A stretch of DNA of 64,000 nt from Chlorogloea sp. CCALA 695 (lineage in GTDB: Bacteria > Cyanobacteriota > Cyanobacteriia > Cyanobacteriales > Chroococcidiopsidaceae): NCBI RefSeq assembly GCF_003003885.1, contig NZ_PVWN01000002.1, positions 124,001-188,000 of the forward strand. Reading direction: 5' to 3'. The notes under the pieces are model-generated. The model saw only the letters and a program-made list of their open reading frames with translations, was not told the DNA's origin and did no database searches. Positions 16,021 through 26,005 of the stretch are shown piece after piece. The translations under genes were made by a program, and so were the position numbers. How positions within the stretch are numbered: the first letter of the stretch is position 1; each line of letters begins with the position of its first letter.

Positions 16021-18456
16021 TTAAACTGCTAATGCTTCCTTCAAGACTTCTGTATCAACGATAACTGATTTAAAATCAGAATCAGTAATTATTGGTAACA
16101 CATGACTGTTTAATTGCATTGCATATAAGCAATCATTAATACCGCAAACCGCTTGATTGTAAACAGCTATATTACTTTCTACTTCCTTTTGCGATCGCAT
16201 ATTCCCAGCAATTTTTTCCTCGGCTTCTTTTTCCAAAGTTTGCTCTAGATGATTACGAGCATTATTGTATTGCTGCAAAATATCATTTGCTTGGATTTCC
16301 GCAAGTGGTAATAATCGACTTTTGAGAACAGCATTAATATTAGCGCGGAAGTTTTTGCGGATAGTTTCGGATACTTTTGGCTCAAAATCTAACTTCAATA
16401 GTTGCCTAATTGCTGGTTCTGCTTGTACCATACTTTCGCTGTCGTAGCCTTGGGATGTTTGCGCTAATGTTTGACGAAATTGATAGATCGAGAATGTCCC
16501 TTCGTCGTAAAACCTTGGACTTTCTCTAACAAAGCGATCGCATTCTACTTTTGCGGCATCCATTAAAGAATGTTGTACTAAAATTTCCAATCCTTTTATT
16601 TGTTCTACAATTCCCGCATCATTTCCCAATAATCTGTACAAATGACTGTAATATTCTGCTTTCTGCACTCGCTCAATTAAGCGTTGAAAAAAGCTATTAA
16701 TCACTTCTTGGCAAGATTTGACTAAAACATCTTCCAATTCATTAGATAGATAATAAAGTGCTTCCACTAAAACAGCAATCAATGGCGCTGTAGCATTACG
16801 GCGATGGCTGAGAGTAGCACGGCTGTAGGCTTCCGCCACAGAAAAAGTATTTATCAATTCGTCCAATTTGCCAATCATTCGAGTTTGTAGCAAAAGAAAA
16901 TCTTTTTCAAAACTCTCGCATTTATTATTTACTAATTGATTGACTTCTAACTCAATATGCTGTAAAAACTGCTCTCCCAAGTCCTGTAATTCTTTACTTA
17001 ATAGTTGCAATTCCCGCGATTTCATAGCTTCAATTTCGCGGGGTTGACTGTCTAATTCTCGATGTTTATCAAGATAGTTGTTGCGTAAGTTAATACACAC
17101 TGGTTGTAAATCGTCAGCTAAATTTGCAAACAATTGAGGGCGCTTTTCTTCGGTCAAATAACGAGTAATAGCCGAGCGAAATTCCTCAATTCCACTATCT
17201 AAAATCAATTGCTCAATTAGTGGCATTCCATAATCATCTAAAATACGTTCATAGTTTTGATTTGGCGTTTCATATCCTCGCACATCAATCCGAAATTGGG
17301 TAGCAGACAACTTACCCGCCAACGCGCAATATTGCATTAAAGCATTAACAAATTGTGGCGTTTCTTCTTGTCCATCCGCACCTTTAACACTCTCAGCAAA
17401 GATAGAATCTAAACCAAAGCGATCGCTCTTATTTGTATATTGTTTAACCTGACTACCATGAAACCCTAGCAAACCACTGGTTTTGTAGACTCTAGTAGTA
17501 TTTTGAAACTCAGAATTAATTAACCTATCTAATCGTTGCTTTAACTCCGGTTTGAACCAAGTTTCATCAATTCGGTTAAATACATAAAAAAGGCGATCGC
17601 GTATTCCGATATTAGAGTTTGTTTTCTCTATTAATTCTGTCTCCTCCTTCGTCATATCTCCCGCAGATGCAGGCTTTAGTACGCAGACAACGGCGGAGGT
17701 ATCGGGGTTTTCAATTTTACGATAAGCGAGTTCTGCATCCCTTTGTACGGGTGCATCAATTCCAGGTGTATCAATAATAACATTGCCATCTTTTAATAAA
17801 GGATGGTTGCAATAGTAATCAATCCGCTTTAAAACGGCGCTGTTACTCCCACGACGCGCATAACTGGCGGCTTCTTTAAGCGTTGAAAAGTTAAACTGTT
17901 CCATCGAATAAGTAGCATTATTTAGCGAATGAATGCGATCGCGGTTTGCTTCAAATCCTTCTAATAAAAGTATCAAAGCCTTAGCTTGTTTGGCGCGTTC
18001 CGATTTACTCTCACCGCCTTCTTTTTGAATAATTAATACGCATCCTTGACGCAACAAATCAACCATGTCAGCTTGATTAATATTACTCGGTGGTGTTAAT
18101 CCTAACTTTTGACATAACGCTACCGCTTGTTCTCTAATTTCTACTTCACTTAAGAAAGTCAGAATAACTTTTTCTTGTTCGGCTTCCGCATAAAAAATGT
18201 AGCATTCTGTACCCGTAGCGTGTCCTTCCGCACTGTATAACAGTTCTCTTTCTAGCAAGGCGTTGATTAGCATCGATTTACCCGCACTAAACGCACCAGC
18301 AAAGACAATTTCAAAGGTTGGGGAAACTGCTTTTCTTAAACTAGATTGCACAGGGGTTGTATCTTGCGATCGCAAACTTGTTTCTTGATGCGATAACTGA
18401 AGTATGCTTTCAACTTGTACTTGCAAGTTTTGGCATTCTGCTAAGGGTGCAGTCAT
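16021..18456 (-). CDS. Dynamin-family GTPase (bacterial dynamin-like protein)
   Basis: An 811-residue protein from ATG 18456, which has an AGGA ribosome binding site; a GTG ten codons upstream is less likely. The N-terminal G domain has the P-loop GAFSAGKS (residues 54-61), the switch DTPG (229-232) and the G4-like NRID (294-297). The rest is long and helical, with coiled-coil segments, as in bacterial dynamin-like proteins that remodel or protect membranes. Unlike many bacterial cases there is no second dynamin gene next to it. No transmembrane span is evident. Confidence 0.85.
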   Translation of the reverse strand: MTAPLAECQNLQVQVESILQLSHQETSLRSQDTTPVQSSLRKAVSPTFEIVFAGAFSAGKSMLINALLERELLYSAEGHATGTECYIFYAEAEQEKVILTFLSEVEIREQAVALCQKLGLTPPSNINQADMVDLLRQGCVLIIQKEGGESKSERAKQAKALILLLEGFEANRDRIHSLNNATYSMEQFNFSTLKEAASYARRGSNSAVLKRIDYYCNHPLLKDGNVIIDTPGIDAPVQRDAELAYRKIENPDTSAVVCVLKPASAGDMTKEETELIEKTNSNIGIRDRLFYVFNRIDETWFKPELKQRLDRLINSEFQNTTRVYKTSGLLGFHGSQVKQYTNKSDRFGLDSIFAESVKGADGQEETPQFVNALMQYCALAGKLSATQFRIDVRGYETPNQNYERILDDYGMPLIEQLILDSGIEEFRSAITRYLTEEKRPQLFANLADDLQPVCINLRNNYLDKHRELDSQPREIEAMKSRELQLLSKELQDLGEQFLQHIELEVNQLVNNKCESFEKDFLLLQTRMIGKLDELINTFSVAEAYSRATLSHRRNATAPLIAVLVEALYYLSNELEDVLVKSCQEVINSFFQRLIERVQKAEYYSHLYRLLGNDAGIVEQIKGLEILVQHSLMDAAKVECDRFVRESPRFYDEGTFSIYQFRQTLAQTSQGYDSESMVQAEPAIRQLLKLDFEPKVSETIRKNFRANINAVLKSRLLPLAEIQANDILQQYNNARNHLEQTLEKEAEEKIAGNMRSQKEVESNIAVYNQAVCGINDCLYAMQLNSHVLPIITDSDFKSVIVDTEVLKEALAV

Positions 18457-18585
18457 TATACTTTTCCTAAAAATAGCTAATTTCACTCATTTTAAGAAGC
18501 CTACTTAGGTACGAGTGATAGTATAAATACGGATATATTTATAACAAGTTTAATTTCTACTCGTATATATACCAATGTTGCTGTT

Positions 18586-18984
18586 ATGAAAACTTTTGCT
18601 TTAAGACTCAAACCCGAACAAGATTTACGCCAAGCTTTAGAATTATTTACTCAAGAAAAAGACGTAAAAGCAGGATTTATTTTAACAGCAATAGGTAGCT
18701 TAAAACAGGCAACTATCCGTTTTGCTAATCAAAGTGTTTCTACAGTTTTGCAAGACAAATTTGAAATCCTTTCTCTCAATGGCACATTAGCTAAAACTGG
18801 CATTCATTTACATATAACAATAGCCGATTGCCAAGGTAAAACTATTGGCGGACATTTAGAAACTGGCTGCATTATTTACACAACAGCAGAAATTGTTATT
18901 GGTTTAAGTGAAGATTTTACCTTTATTAGAACTATTGACGTGCAGACAGGATATAAAGAGCTAAAAGTCTTACCAATTCAATAA
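18586..18984 (+). CDS. PPC (DUF296) domain protein
   Basis: A 132-residue protein covering one PPC domain: LRLKPEQDLRQAL at the start and GIHLHITIADCQGKTIGGHL (about 82-101) with the conserved His-x-His and downstream His that bind metal in the trimeric PPC fold. In plants the domain is found in AT-hook proteins; in bacteria its role is unknown although it is often annotated as DNA-binding. It stands alone with its own upstream gap. Confidence 0.85.
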   Translation: MKTFALRLKPEQDLRQALELFTQEKDVKAGFILTAIGSLKQATIRFANQSVSTVLQDKFEILSLNGTLAKTGIHLHITIADCQGKTIGGHLETGCIIYTTAEIVIGLSEDFTFIRTIDVQTGYKELKVLPIQ

Positions 18985-19148
18985 TATTTTACTTAGATAG
19001 TTTAGATAAAAGAAATATACCATCATCTAAAGTGTCACAGCCAAGGAAGTTGATTTCTCTTTATAGTTTGACAATAAAACCAATATAGCTTTCAAATTAA
19101 TAAAACTTTTAATTTATTAACATTTTGTTGATAAAAAAGGAGGCATTT

Positions 19149-20579
19149 ATGACTACAGACAAGTTTCGCAGCCAATTACGCCAAGAAGCAGAAGTATGGC
19201 GCACCGAAGGAATAATTAATGATTCCCAACACGAACAACTAGCACAACGCTATCAATTTAATGCGCTTGATACATCTTCTCGAAACCTATTTGTCATGGT
19301 TTTAATCGGACTTGGATGTATTTTAGTTGGTTTAGGAATAATTACTTTTGTAGCATCTAATTGGCAAGAGTTATCAAAAAATTTCAAAGTTTTGTTACTC
19401 ATAAGTTTACTTGTAGGTGTAAATACTACAGGATTTTATATTTGGAGAAAATCAAGGGAATCTAACCAGCGCCTTGGTAATGGATTGCTACTTTTAGGAG
19501 CCTTGATATTAGGCGCAAATATAGCATTAATGGGGCAGATTTACCACGTCGATAATCCATTTTATGAACTAATGTTTGCTTGGGGGATTGGTGTATTAGT
19601 AATGGCTTATAGCTTGCGTTTAACTACATTAAGTTTACTCGCTATTCTGCTAATTTGGATTGGTCAATGGGGATTTGCTATCAATAGTTCATTTGATAGT
19701 CCTTGGCTGTATCAAAAACTTACCTGGTCATCTGTATTAGGGGAACATATGCCCATAATTGCTTGCATAATGTTTGTACCTTTAGCTTACTTGTGTAAAT
19801 CGCGGTGGGTATTTGCATTTAGTGCGATCGCAATTGTCTCAGCTTTGATGGGTAATGTATATTTCTACAGCTACGGAATAGGTAGATTATTCAATTTATC
19901 TACGCTACAAATATTAGGTTGGGCGATCGCGCTTTTTTTTGCATTACCGCCAATACTGTTATGGAGTTACGACGACTTTAGAGAAAATCGAGCGATATCA
20001 AAGTCTTTTAAGGCAATTTCTCAAAACCTTGCGCTTATTTACTTAGCAGGTGTATTTTACTCCTTTTCTTTCTATAGCTTATGGGCTATTTTACCGCCCG
20101 AATCTTTACAAACGGATTTAACAAAAGTAAATTTATTTCCGCTAATAAGCCTTTTAGCTTTAATCATAATTGGAGTTTGGCAATGGGTACGTTTAGGACA
20201 AAAAATGACTAGACATCGCCCGTTACGTTCTCAAGATTTGACAACAATAGTTGTCGGTTTATTAATAGGTATTACTGCTTTAATCCCGCTCTGGCATACT
20301 TTCGTTGCGCCAATTCCTGAATTAGCAACCTTTGCATTTAACGCAATGTTATTTATGCTCTCAATTGGATTGATGCGAGAAGGCTTAACGCACGGGCAAA
20401 GACGCGCTTTTTGGTTCGGATTGTTGTTACTAATTTGTAGAATTTTAAATTGGTTTTTCTTAGCTGATACTGGGCTACTTATCAAGTCTTTAGTTTTTGT
20501 CTTGTGTGGAGTTGGAGTAATTGCAATTGGGCTTTGGTTTGAGAAATATGTCAGAACTTTTGGCAATCCTACTAATTAA
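19149..20579 (+). CDS. DUF2157 polytopic membrane protein
   Basis: A 476-residue protein. ATG 19149 has an AGGAGG ribosome binding site six bases upstream; the frame is open eight codons further but without this signal. A cytoplasmic N-terminus (about 1-45, with WRTEGIINDSQHEQLAQRY) is followed by about 12 hydrophobic segments. The first span contains LGCILVGLGIITFVASNW, the DUF2157 signature. The function is unknown. The next gene is a GDYXXLXY protein 16 bp downstream, a pairing found in many bacteria. Confidence 0.85.
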   Translation: MTTDKFRSQLRQEAEVWRTEGIINDSQHEQLAQRYQFNALDTSSRNLFVMVLIGLGCILVGLGIITFVASNWQELSKNFKVLLLISLLVGVNTTGFYIWRKSRESNQRLGNGLLLLGALILGANIALMGQIYHVDNPFYELMFAWGIGVLVMAYSLRLTTLSLLAILLIWIGQWGFAINSSFDSPWLYQKLTWSSVLGEHMPIIACIMFVPLAYLCKSRWVFAFSAIAIVSALMGNVYFYSYGIGRLFNLSTLQILGWAIALFFALPPILLWSYDDFRENRAISKSFKAISQNLALIYLAGVFYSFSFYSLWAILPPESLQTDLTKVNLFPLISLLALIIIGVWQWVRLGQKMTRHRPLRSQDLTTIVVGLLIGITALIPLWHTFVAPIPELATFAFNAMLFMLSIGLMREGLTHGQRRAFWFGLLLLICRILNWFFLADTGLLIKSLVFVLCGVGVIAIGLWFEKYVRTFGNPTN

Positions 20580-20595
20580 AACTTAAGAGGTTTTT

Positions 20596-21216
20596 ATGAC
20601 ACAAAATGAAGAAACGCGATCGCCATTACCTCTATGGCGGTTTGCTGTACCTTTGCTACTGCAAATCGGGCTAGTATTAGTTCCCCCCGCCCAATCTGTT
20701 TATACGCACATTACAGGCAAAACTGTGATATTACAGACAATTCCTGTAGATCCCTACGATCCATTGCGGGGTTATTCGCAAACTTTAAGTTATGACATTT
20801 CTCGCCTAGAAACCTTAAAAAAGCTTCCTGGTTGGCAAGAAATAAGTAAGCAGCAAAAAAATAAAAATGTAGATTACTTAGACTCAGAGACAGAGTTGTA
20901 TGTAGTCTTAGAATCGCCACCAGACGGGGCAAAACAGCCGCCTCTAGCGTGGAAACCTGTAAAAGTGAGTAGCAGTAGCCCAACATCTTTACCAGCCAAT
21001 CAGATAGCTCTAAAGGGCAAAGGAGCAGCTAATATGATTCGCTACGGATTGGAGACTTATTACTTCCCCGAATCTCAGCAACAAGAAATTAACCAAGCTA
21101 TTATGCAGGCGCAAAGAGGACAAAAGCAGTCGCTAGTAGTAGAAATTAAGGTAAATAAGGGCGGTTATGGCGTACCAGTTAGTCTTTGGGTACGCGATCG
21201 CAATTACCGTTTTTAA
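20596..21216 (+). CDS. GDYXXLXY-family membrane-anchored protein
   Basis: A 206-residue protein with one N-terminal transmembrane helix (FAVPLLLQIGLVLVPPAQSV, about 15-34) and an extracytoplasmic domain. The motif DPLRGYSQTLSYDIS corresponds to the family's G-D-Y-x-x-L-x-Y signature. It partners the DUF2157 protein encoded directly upstream. The biochemical role is unknown. Confidence 0.8.
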   Translation: MTQNEETRSPLPLWRFAVPLLLQIGLVLVPPAQSVYTHITGKTVILQTIPVDPYDPLRGYSQTLSYDISRLETLKKLPGWQEISKQQKNKNVDYLDSETELYVVLESPPDGAKQPPLAWKPVKVSSSSPTSLPANQIALKGKGAANMIRYGLETYYFPESQQQEINQAIMQAQRGQKQSLVVEIKVNKGGYGVPVSLWVRDRNYRF

Positions 21217-21326
21217 TCGGCTAAAAGTTTAGTATTCGCAGTTAAAAACTATTTTTCGCTCGTTAGAGAGAGTTATCAAGGGAGGCAAAAGTATTATCAA
21301 ATAAGAAGCGAAGTTAACAAAAATTT

Positions 21327-22418
21327 ATGTTGCAGTCGGTGGGAATAATTCGAGAATTTAGAAGCGCGATTACTTATTTACCTTTTGGAAGCGTTACGAA
21401 TACCGTGTTTTCAGGCTCTCAAGGCTTTTTAGTCTTAATTGCGGGGTTAGTTTTAGCTTTTGCCTTTCAGCTACTACTAGCTAACTTTTTTATTGCTTTG
21501 GGTATTTCTTACTCAGACTCCGACGAGGGATTGGATAAGTCAGAAACTTTAGACGATACCATTGACAAAATTGGCACAATAGTAGGCTTACGAACCCTGG
21601 GAACTCTTAGCATTACTTTATTTGGGGCTTGTTTTTTGGCTGTAAAACTCAGCTTAGTAAATGATTCCGTTTTAGGGGCAATTTTTGGGCTAACAATTTG
21701 GGCAACATACTTTACTTTACTTATTTGGATTAGTGTAACTACTGTGGGATCTGTAATTGGTACAGTAGTCAATTCGGCAACTTCTGGATTGCAAGGAATT
21801 ATTGGTACAGCAGCGATCGCCCTAGGAGCAAAACAAGTAAGCGATCGCGTTGTCTCTACAGCCGAAGCCGCCGCAACTACGGTACGCCGCGAACTTAGTA
21901 CGGCAATAGATTATGATCGCAGCCGGGAAGCGATTTCAAGTTACCTAAAACAGTTAAGAATACCAGAAGAAGATCGCCATCAACTCCAAGGGGAATTTGA
22001 AAAATTGATTGTTGAACCAGAAATGCAGTCAATCGCGCGCGAACACCAAATTCAAAACATTGGGCGACAAACTTTTGTCGACTTAGTTAGCAGCCGCACA
22101 GACTTTTCTAAAAACGATGTCAATCAAGCTATGGAGCAGTTAGAAACCTATTGGCTACAGCTTTGGGGACAACAACCGCCAAAATCTGCACCAGAGACTA
22201 TACTTGCCGTGCTTCAACCTGACCACACTGAAGACAAATCAATCCAACTTAGTCAAGAATTAGAACAACTGATCGAGCAAACCCGCAAACAACAAGCTAT
22301 TGTTCAAGCGCACGCTATTCAAAAGGTAGAAGAAACCGCCGCGTGGTGGTTATTTGGTTCGGCTTTTACCTCGGCTGTAGCAGCAGCGATCGCGGGGATA
22401 ATTAGCGTTAAAGGTTAA
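21327..22418 (+). CDS. Conserved cyanobacterial membrane protein, function unknown
   Basis: A 363-residue protein with four hydrophobic stretches in the first 175 residues (for example FLVLIAGLVLAFAFQLLLANF and AIFGLTIWATYFTLLIWISV) and a last one at the C-terminus (WWLFGSAFTSAVAAAIAGII). The part between them is soluble and helical and may form a coiled coil. Topology (membrane, helical cytoplasmic region, membrane) resembles some mechanosensing or membrane-scaffold proteins, but I recognise no family motif. The promoter region has no notable feature. Confidence 0.6.
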   Translation: MLQSVGIIREFRSAITYLPFGSVTNTVFSGSQGFLVLIAGLVLAFAFQLLLANFFIALGISYSDSDEGLDKSETLDDTIDKIGTIVGLRTLGTLSITLFGACFLAVKLSLVNDSVLGAIFGLTIWATYFTLLIWISVTTVGSVIGTVVNSATSGLQGIIGTAAIALGAKQVSDRVVSTAEAAATTVRRELSTAIDYDRSREAISSYLKQLRIPEEDRHQLQGEFEKLIVEPEMQSIAREHQIQNIGRQTFVDLVSSRTDFSKNDVNQAMEQLETYWLQLWGQQPPKSAPETILAVLQPDHTEDKSIQLSQELEQLIEQTRKQQAIVQAHAIQKVEETAAWWLFGSAFTSAVAAAIAGIISVKG

Positions 22419-22428
22419 AAATTCAACT

Positions 22429-22668
22429 TTACTCATCGTGTTTGATTTGTAATGCCGCTACTACGGCGGCAGTAAATCCAGCAATTAAACCCGTACTCAT
22501 GCCTTGCATAGTTTTAACTAATGGCTCTTGAAGGAGACAAGCATTTGTCACCTCTTTAGATTCCCAACATTGATTGCTGTCTGCCAAACTAGCACTACCG
22601 CCTAAAATTACACCAACGGCACTACAAGAAATTACTAACAGTGCCAAACGCTTATTTTTTATGTGCAT
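22429..22668 (-). CDS. Hypothetical small membrane protein
   Basis: A 79-residue protein with an N-terminal hydrophobic segment (LALLVISCSAVGVILGGSASL), a short loop containing two Cys (NQCWESKEVTNACLL) and a second membrane segment (GLIAGFTAAVVAALQI). The loop cysteines could form a disulfide in the periplasm or lumen. The gene converges on the previous one with 10 bp between the stops. No family recognised. Confidence 0.55.
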   Translation of the reverse strand: MHIKNKRLALLVISCSAVGVILGGSASLADSNQCWESKEVTNACLLQEPLVKTMQGMSTGLIAGFTAAVVAALQIKHDE

Positions 22669-22791
22669 AGTGTAGATGTGGGCGATCGCGTTTATATACT
22701 TAAACTTCCCCTAATTCTATAGGTATAGTTTCAAAATACAACCGTGATTTTACTGACTACTTTCGCAGCGCGTGCTTAAGAATCTACATTT

Positions 22792-24624
22792 TTATTCAAT
22801 ATGCAAGGTAAACGGCAAACGAGCATAAACGCCCATTGGATCGTTCATTGTTTGCAATACCTCTAACTCTTTTTGTAATTTCAAAAACTCCACCGTTAGC
22901 AAATCTTTTGACTTACTCGTAGCCTCACCGCCCAATCTTACCCGCGCTTCGTTGCCTAATTGACCAAATAGACGTTGTTCAAAGCTGCGGACTGCGGGAT
23001 ACTCTGTTACTTGCCAATCATTGCCTAACTTTGCCTGTTTAGCCGCGTAACTAATCGCTGCATCAATACCGCCAATTTCATCAACTAAGCCAATTTCTTT
23101 TGCTGCTACTCCCGACCATACTCGACCTTGGGCAATTTCTGCTACTTTTTGGGCTGGAAGATTGCGCCCTTGGGCAACTTTACTCAAAAACAAATTATAA
23201 AGTCGGTTAACAGAACTTTGATAAACTGCCAATTCTTGAGGAGACTTAGGACGAGAAACAGTTTGACTGTCAGCAAGAGTTGCCGTTTTGACTACATCCC
23301 AAGTAATGCCATTATTATTTGCAAGTTTCTGAAAGTTTGGCAATACTCCAAACACGCCAATAGAGCCAGTAATTGTATTTGGCTCGGCAAAAATGCGGTT
23401 AGCATCGGTAGCAATCCAGTAACCACCCGAAGCCGCCACATCACCCATAGAGACAATTACAGGTTTTGTTTTACCTACAAGCTTAATTTCGCGCTGCATG
23501 ACCTCTGAAGCCGTTGCACTACCCCCCGGACTATTGACTCGCAAAACGATCGCCTTTACAGTTTTATCTTGCTGCAACCTGCGAAATATCCGCGCAAAGC
23601 GATCGCCTCCTACTTCTCCTACTCCCCCTTGTCCATCTACAATCGTACCTTCAGCGTAAACAACCGCAATATGATTTTTTGAGTTGCGCTCTACACCCAA
23701 AGATTTCCCAGAAACTTCAGAGTAATCTACTAAACTAACTTGCTCAAAGGTTCGTTCTTCGGCTTTACTACCCGTTAACTGCTTAAGATCGCCCAAAACT
23801 TCGTCAAAATACGCGACTTTATCAACTAAACCATTACTTTTGGCAACACTAGCTTCAAGTATGCCTTGATTGTCGGCGATTTGTTGCAATTTATCAATGC
23901 TTACCTTGCGGCTCTTGCTAACGGCGCTTTGCCATTCTCCCCATACATCGCCCAATAATCTCTCGGTTTGCTGGCGGTTTTCTGGACTTAACTTAGTTAA
24001 GATAAATGGCTCAACGGCGGCTTTAAATTTGCCAACTCGGATAATTTGAATCCCGATACCGTACTTTTCTAAAGCTCCGGCTAAAAATATCGGTTGAGAA
24101 CTCAAACCGTTAAGTTCCATCGCTCCCAATGGATTGATAATAATCTTATTGGCTACGGAGCTTAAATAATAATCTCGTTCGCTCCATTCCACGTTATATG
24201 TAACAATAGTTTTTCCGGCGGCGCGGAATTTTTCTAAAGCGGATCTTACTTCCTTAAGCGTGGCAAAGCCTGTAGAACTTTCCCCACTACTTCTACTACC
24301 ATCTAAATAAATACCAACAATGCGTGGATCGCGCCTAGCTTTTTCCAAGGTATCTAAAACAGTACGCAGCGTAACTCTATTTCTATCTTCTCCTGATAGT
24401 GCTTCTTGCAAAGCGGCGCTGCTGCTAGAGTTGGGCTTAGAATCAGTAATATTTAGCGCTAAATCTAATACCAATACCGATTTATTTTTTACTTGGGTAC
24501 TTTTATCTTGACCTGCGGCGATTAGCAGTCCTATCAATCCCACAGTTCCCAGTCCAAAAAAAATAAATAGCCCTAGCAAGCTACCAATCGCGCTTGTAAA
24601 GGTTTGTTTAATAAAATTACGCAT
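22792..24624 (-). CDS. sppA: Signal peptide peptidase SppA, 67-kDa type
   Basis: A 610-residue membrane protease with one N-terminal transmembrane segment (about residues 12-38) and two tandem SppA domains. Sequence around RVGKFKAAVEPF supplies the general-base Lys201 in the N-terminal half and DVAASGGYWIA the nucleophile Ser399 in the C-terminal half, as in the E. coli Ser/Lys dyad. SppA degrades cleaved signal peptides; in cyanobacteria it is also tied to light acclimation and thylakoid protein turnover. The gene stands alone. Confidence 0.93.
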   Translation of the reverse strand: MRNFIKQTFTSAIGSLLGLFIFFGLGTVGLIGLLIAAGQDKSTQVKNKSVLVLDLALNITDSKPNSSSSAALQEALSGEDRNRVTLRTVLDTLEKARRDPRIVGIYLDGSRSSGESSTGFATLKEVRSALEKFRAAGKTIVTYNVEWSERDYYLSSVANKIIINPLGAMELNGLSSQPIFLAGALEKYGIGIQIIRVGKFKAAVEPFILTKLSPENRQQTERLLGDVWGEWQSAVSKSRKVSIDKLQQIADNQGILEASVAKSNGLVDKVAYFDEVLGDLKQLTGSKAEERTFEQVSLVDYSEVSGKSLGVERNSKNHIAVVYAEGTIVDGQGGVGEVGGDRFARIFRRLQQDKTVKAIVLRVNSPGGSATASEVMQREIKLVGKTKPVIVSMGDVAASGGYWIATDANRIFAEPNTITGSIGVFGVLPNFQKLANNNGITWDVVKTATLADSQTVSRPKSPQELAVYQSSVNRLYNLFLSKVAQGRNLPAQKVAEIAQGRVWSGVAAKEIGLVDEIGGIDAAISYAAKQAKLGNDWQVTEYPAVRSFEQRLFGQLGNEARVRLGGEATSKSKDLLTVEFLKLQKELEVLQTMNDPMGVYARLPFTLHIE

Positions 24625-24724
24625 TTTGATATTCCTAACGGTTAGCTAACAGCTAACTATGTTTACGTTTTGCTGCCAGTAAGATAAACCACCAATCTAA
24701 CTTAAAGAGTAGCCAATTCGTGGG

Positions 24725-25783
24725 TTAGGCGACTTCTCCTGTTAGCGCTTGCAAAGCTGACGATGATTTTAGTTGCTCTATCGTGGCATTTCCTGTACAA
24801 AATAGCACCGTTGTCATTTCGGCAATCAACACCTTAACTAACTCATCTAGAGCCGCCTCCGATTGAGCCGCCGCCTGCAAAAAGGGTAATGCCATCCCCC
24901 CAATATCTGCGCCTAACGCTAAAGCCTTTGCGATATCTAAGCCATGACGCAAGCCACCAGAAGCAATTAAAGGTATTCCTGGCGCGGCGGCGCGGATGCT
25001 TGTAATACACTCCGCCGTAGGCAAACCCCAATCAGCAAAAGTCATGCCTAAGCGCCTTTGCAAGGGTGTTTCGGCTCTTTCGCTTTCTACTCTTGCCCAA
25101 GATGTCCCCCCCGCTCCAGCTACATCAATTGCTTTTACTCCCGCTTCTATTAGTTTTTTCGTCATTGCTGCCGAAATCCCGTTCCCTACTTCTTTAGCAA
25201 TTACTGGCACAGGTAACTTGCCGCACAAAATGCTAATTTTGTCAAGCAGTCCGCGAAAATTTGTATCTCCTTTAGTTTGAATACACTCTTGTAGGGGGTT
25301 AAGGTGCAAAATTAAGGCATCAGCTTCGAGCAAATCGACCATTTGCAGACATTGATCTAAACCGTAGTTATAGTTGAGTTGCACCGCGCCCAAATTAGCA
25401 AATAGGAGAATATCAGGAGCGAGCGATCGCACAGCAAAGGTAGAAGCAACAATCGGCTTTTCTACAGCTACTCTTTGAGAACCCACACCCATAGCTATTT
25501 TATAGTGTTGGGCAACAGTGGCTAGACGCTGGTTAATGATTCGGGCTTGTTCTGTACCGCCCGTCATTGAAGAGATTAGTAAAGGTGCTGATAGCTGTTT
25601 GCCCAAAAAGGTAGTAGTTAAATCGATTTCGCTGCGATCTAATTCTGGCAAACAACAATGAGTAAAACGATAACGTTCTAATCCGTTGGTATTAGCATAA
25701 AATTGCACATCCTCCTCTAGACAGATTCGTAAATGATCGGCTTTGCGGGTTTGGGTTTGGAAGGGGGAACTAGGAGGAATCAC
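24725..25783 (-). CDS. fni: Type 2 isopentenyl-diphosphate isomerase
   Basis: A 352-residue FMN-dependent enzyme that interconverts IPP and DMAPP, feeding carotenoids, phytol and quinones. Family signatures: [17 protein letters not shown] at the N-terminus, [12 protein letters not shown] (about 66-77), [11 protein letters not shown], the HLNPLQE motif near residue 160 and [13 protein letters not shown], with the FMN-phosphate site [20 protein letters not shown] near the C-terminus. Full length. A geranylgeranyl-reductase-like gene is divergent on the other side of a 222-bp gap, so both may serve isoprenoid metabolism. Confidence 0.95.
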   Translation of the reverse strand: MIPPSSPFQTQTRKADHLRICLEEDVQFYANTNGLERYRFTHCCLPELDRSEIDLTTTFLGKQLSAPLLISSMTGGTEQARIINQRLATVAQHYKIAMGVGSQRVAVEKPIVASTFAVRSLAPDILLFANLGAVQLNYNYGLDQCLQMVDLLEADALILHLNPLQECIQTKGDTNFRGLLDKISILCGKLPVPVIAKEVGNGISAAMTKKLIEAGVKAIDVAGAGGTSWARVESERAETPLQRRLGMTFADWGLPTAECITSIRAAAPGIPLIASGGLRHGLDIAKALALGADIGGMALPFLQAAAQSEAALDELVKVLIAEMTTVLFCTGNATIEQLKSSSALQALTGEVA

Positions 25784-26005
25784 AACTATCTAACTCAAAA
25801 CAGGATAATTAATATTCTCTCAGCCCTTGGCAAATTCAGGATCTAAGAGTAACTTAGACGTATTTATTGCTCTTTAGGCAATTGTATTGTTTTTGTAAAA
25901 TGCTTATTTGCTCCCAACAGGTCTGTAAATAAAAGCGCAAAATTAGTTAAAGTCTTCTCAGGATATCTACCAGTTTAAGTATAAAACGGAGCTAAATTTA
26001 GGATT

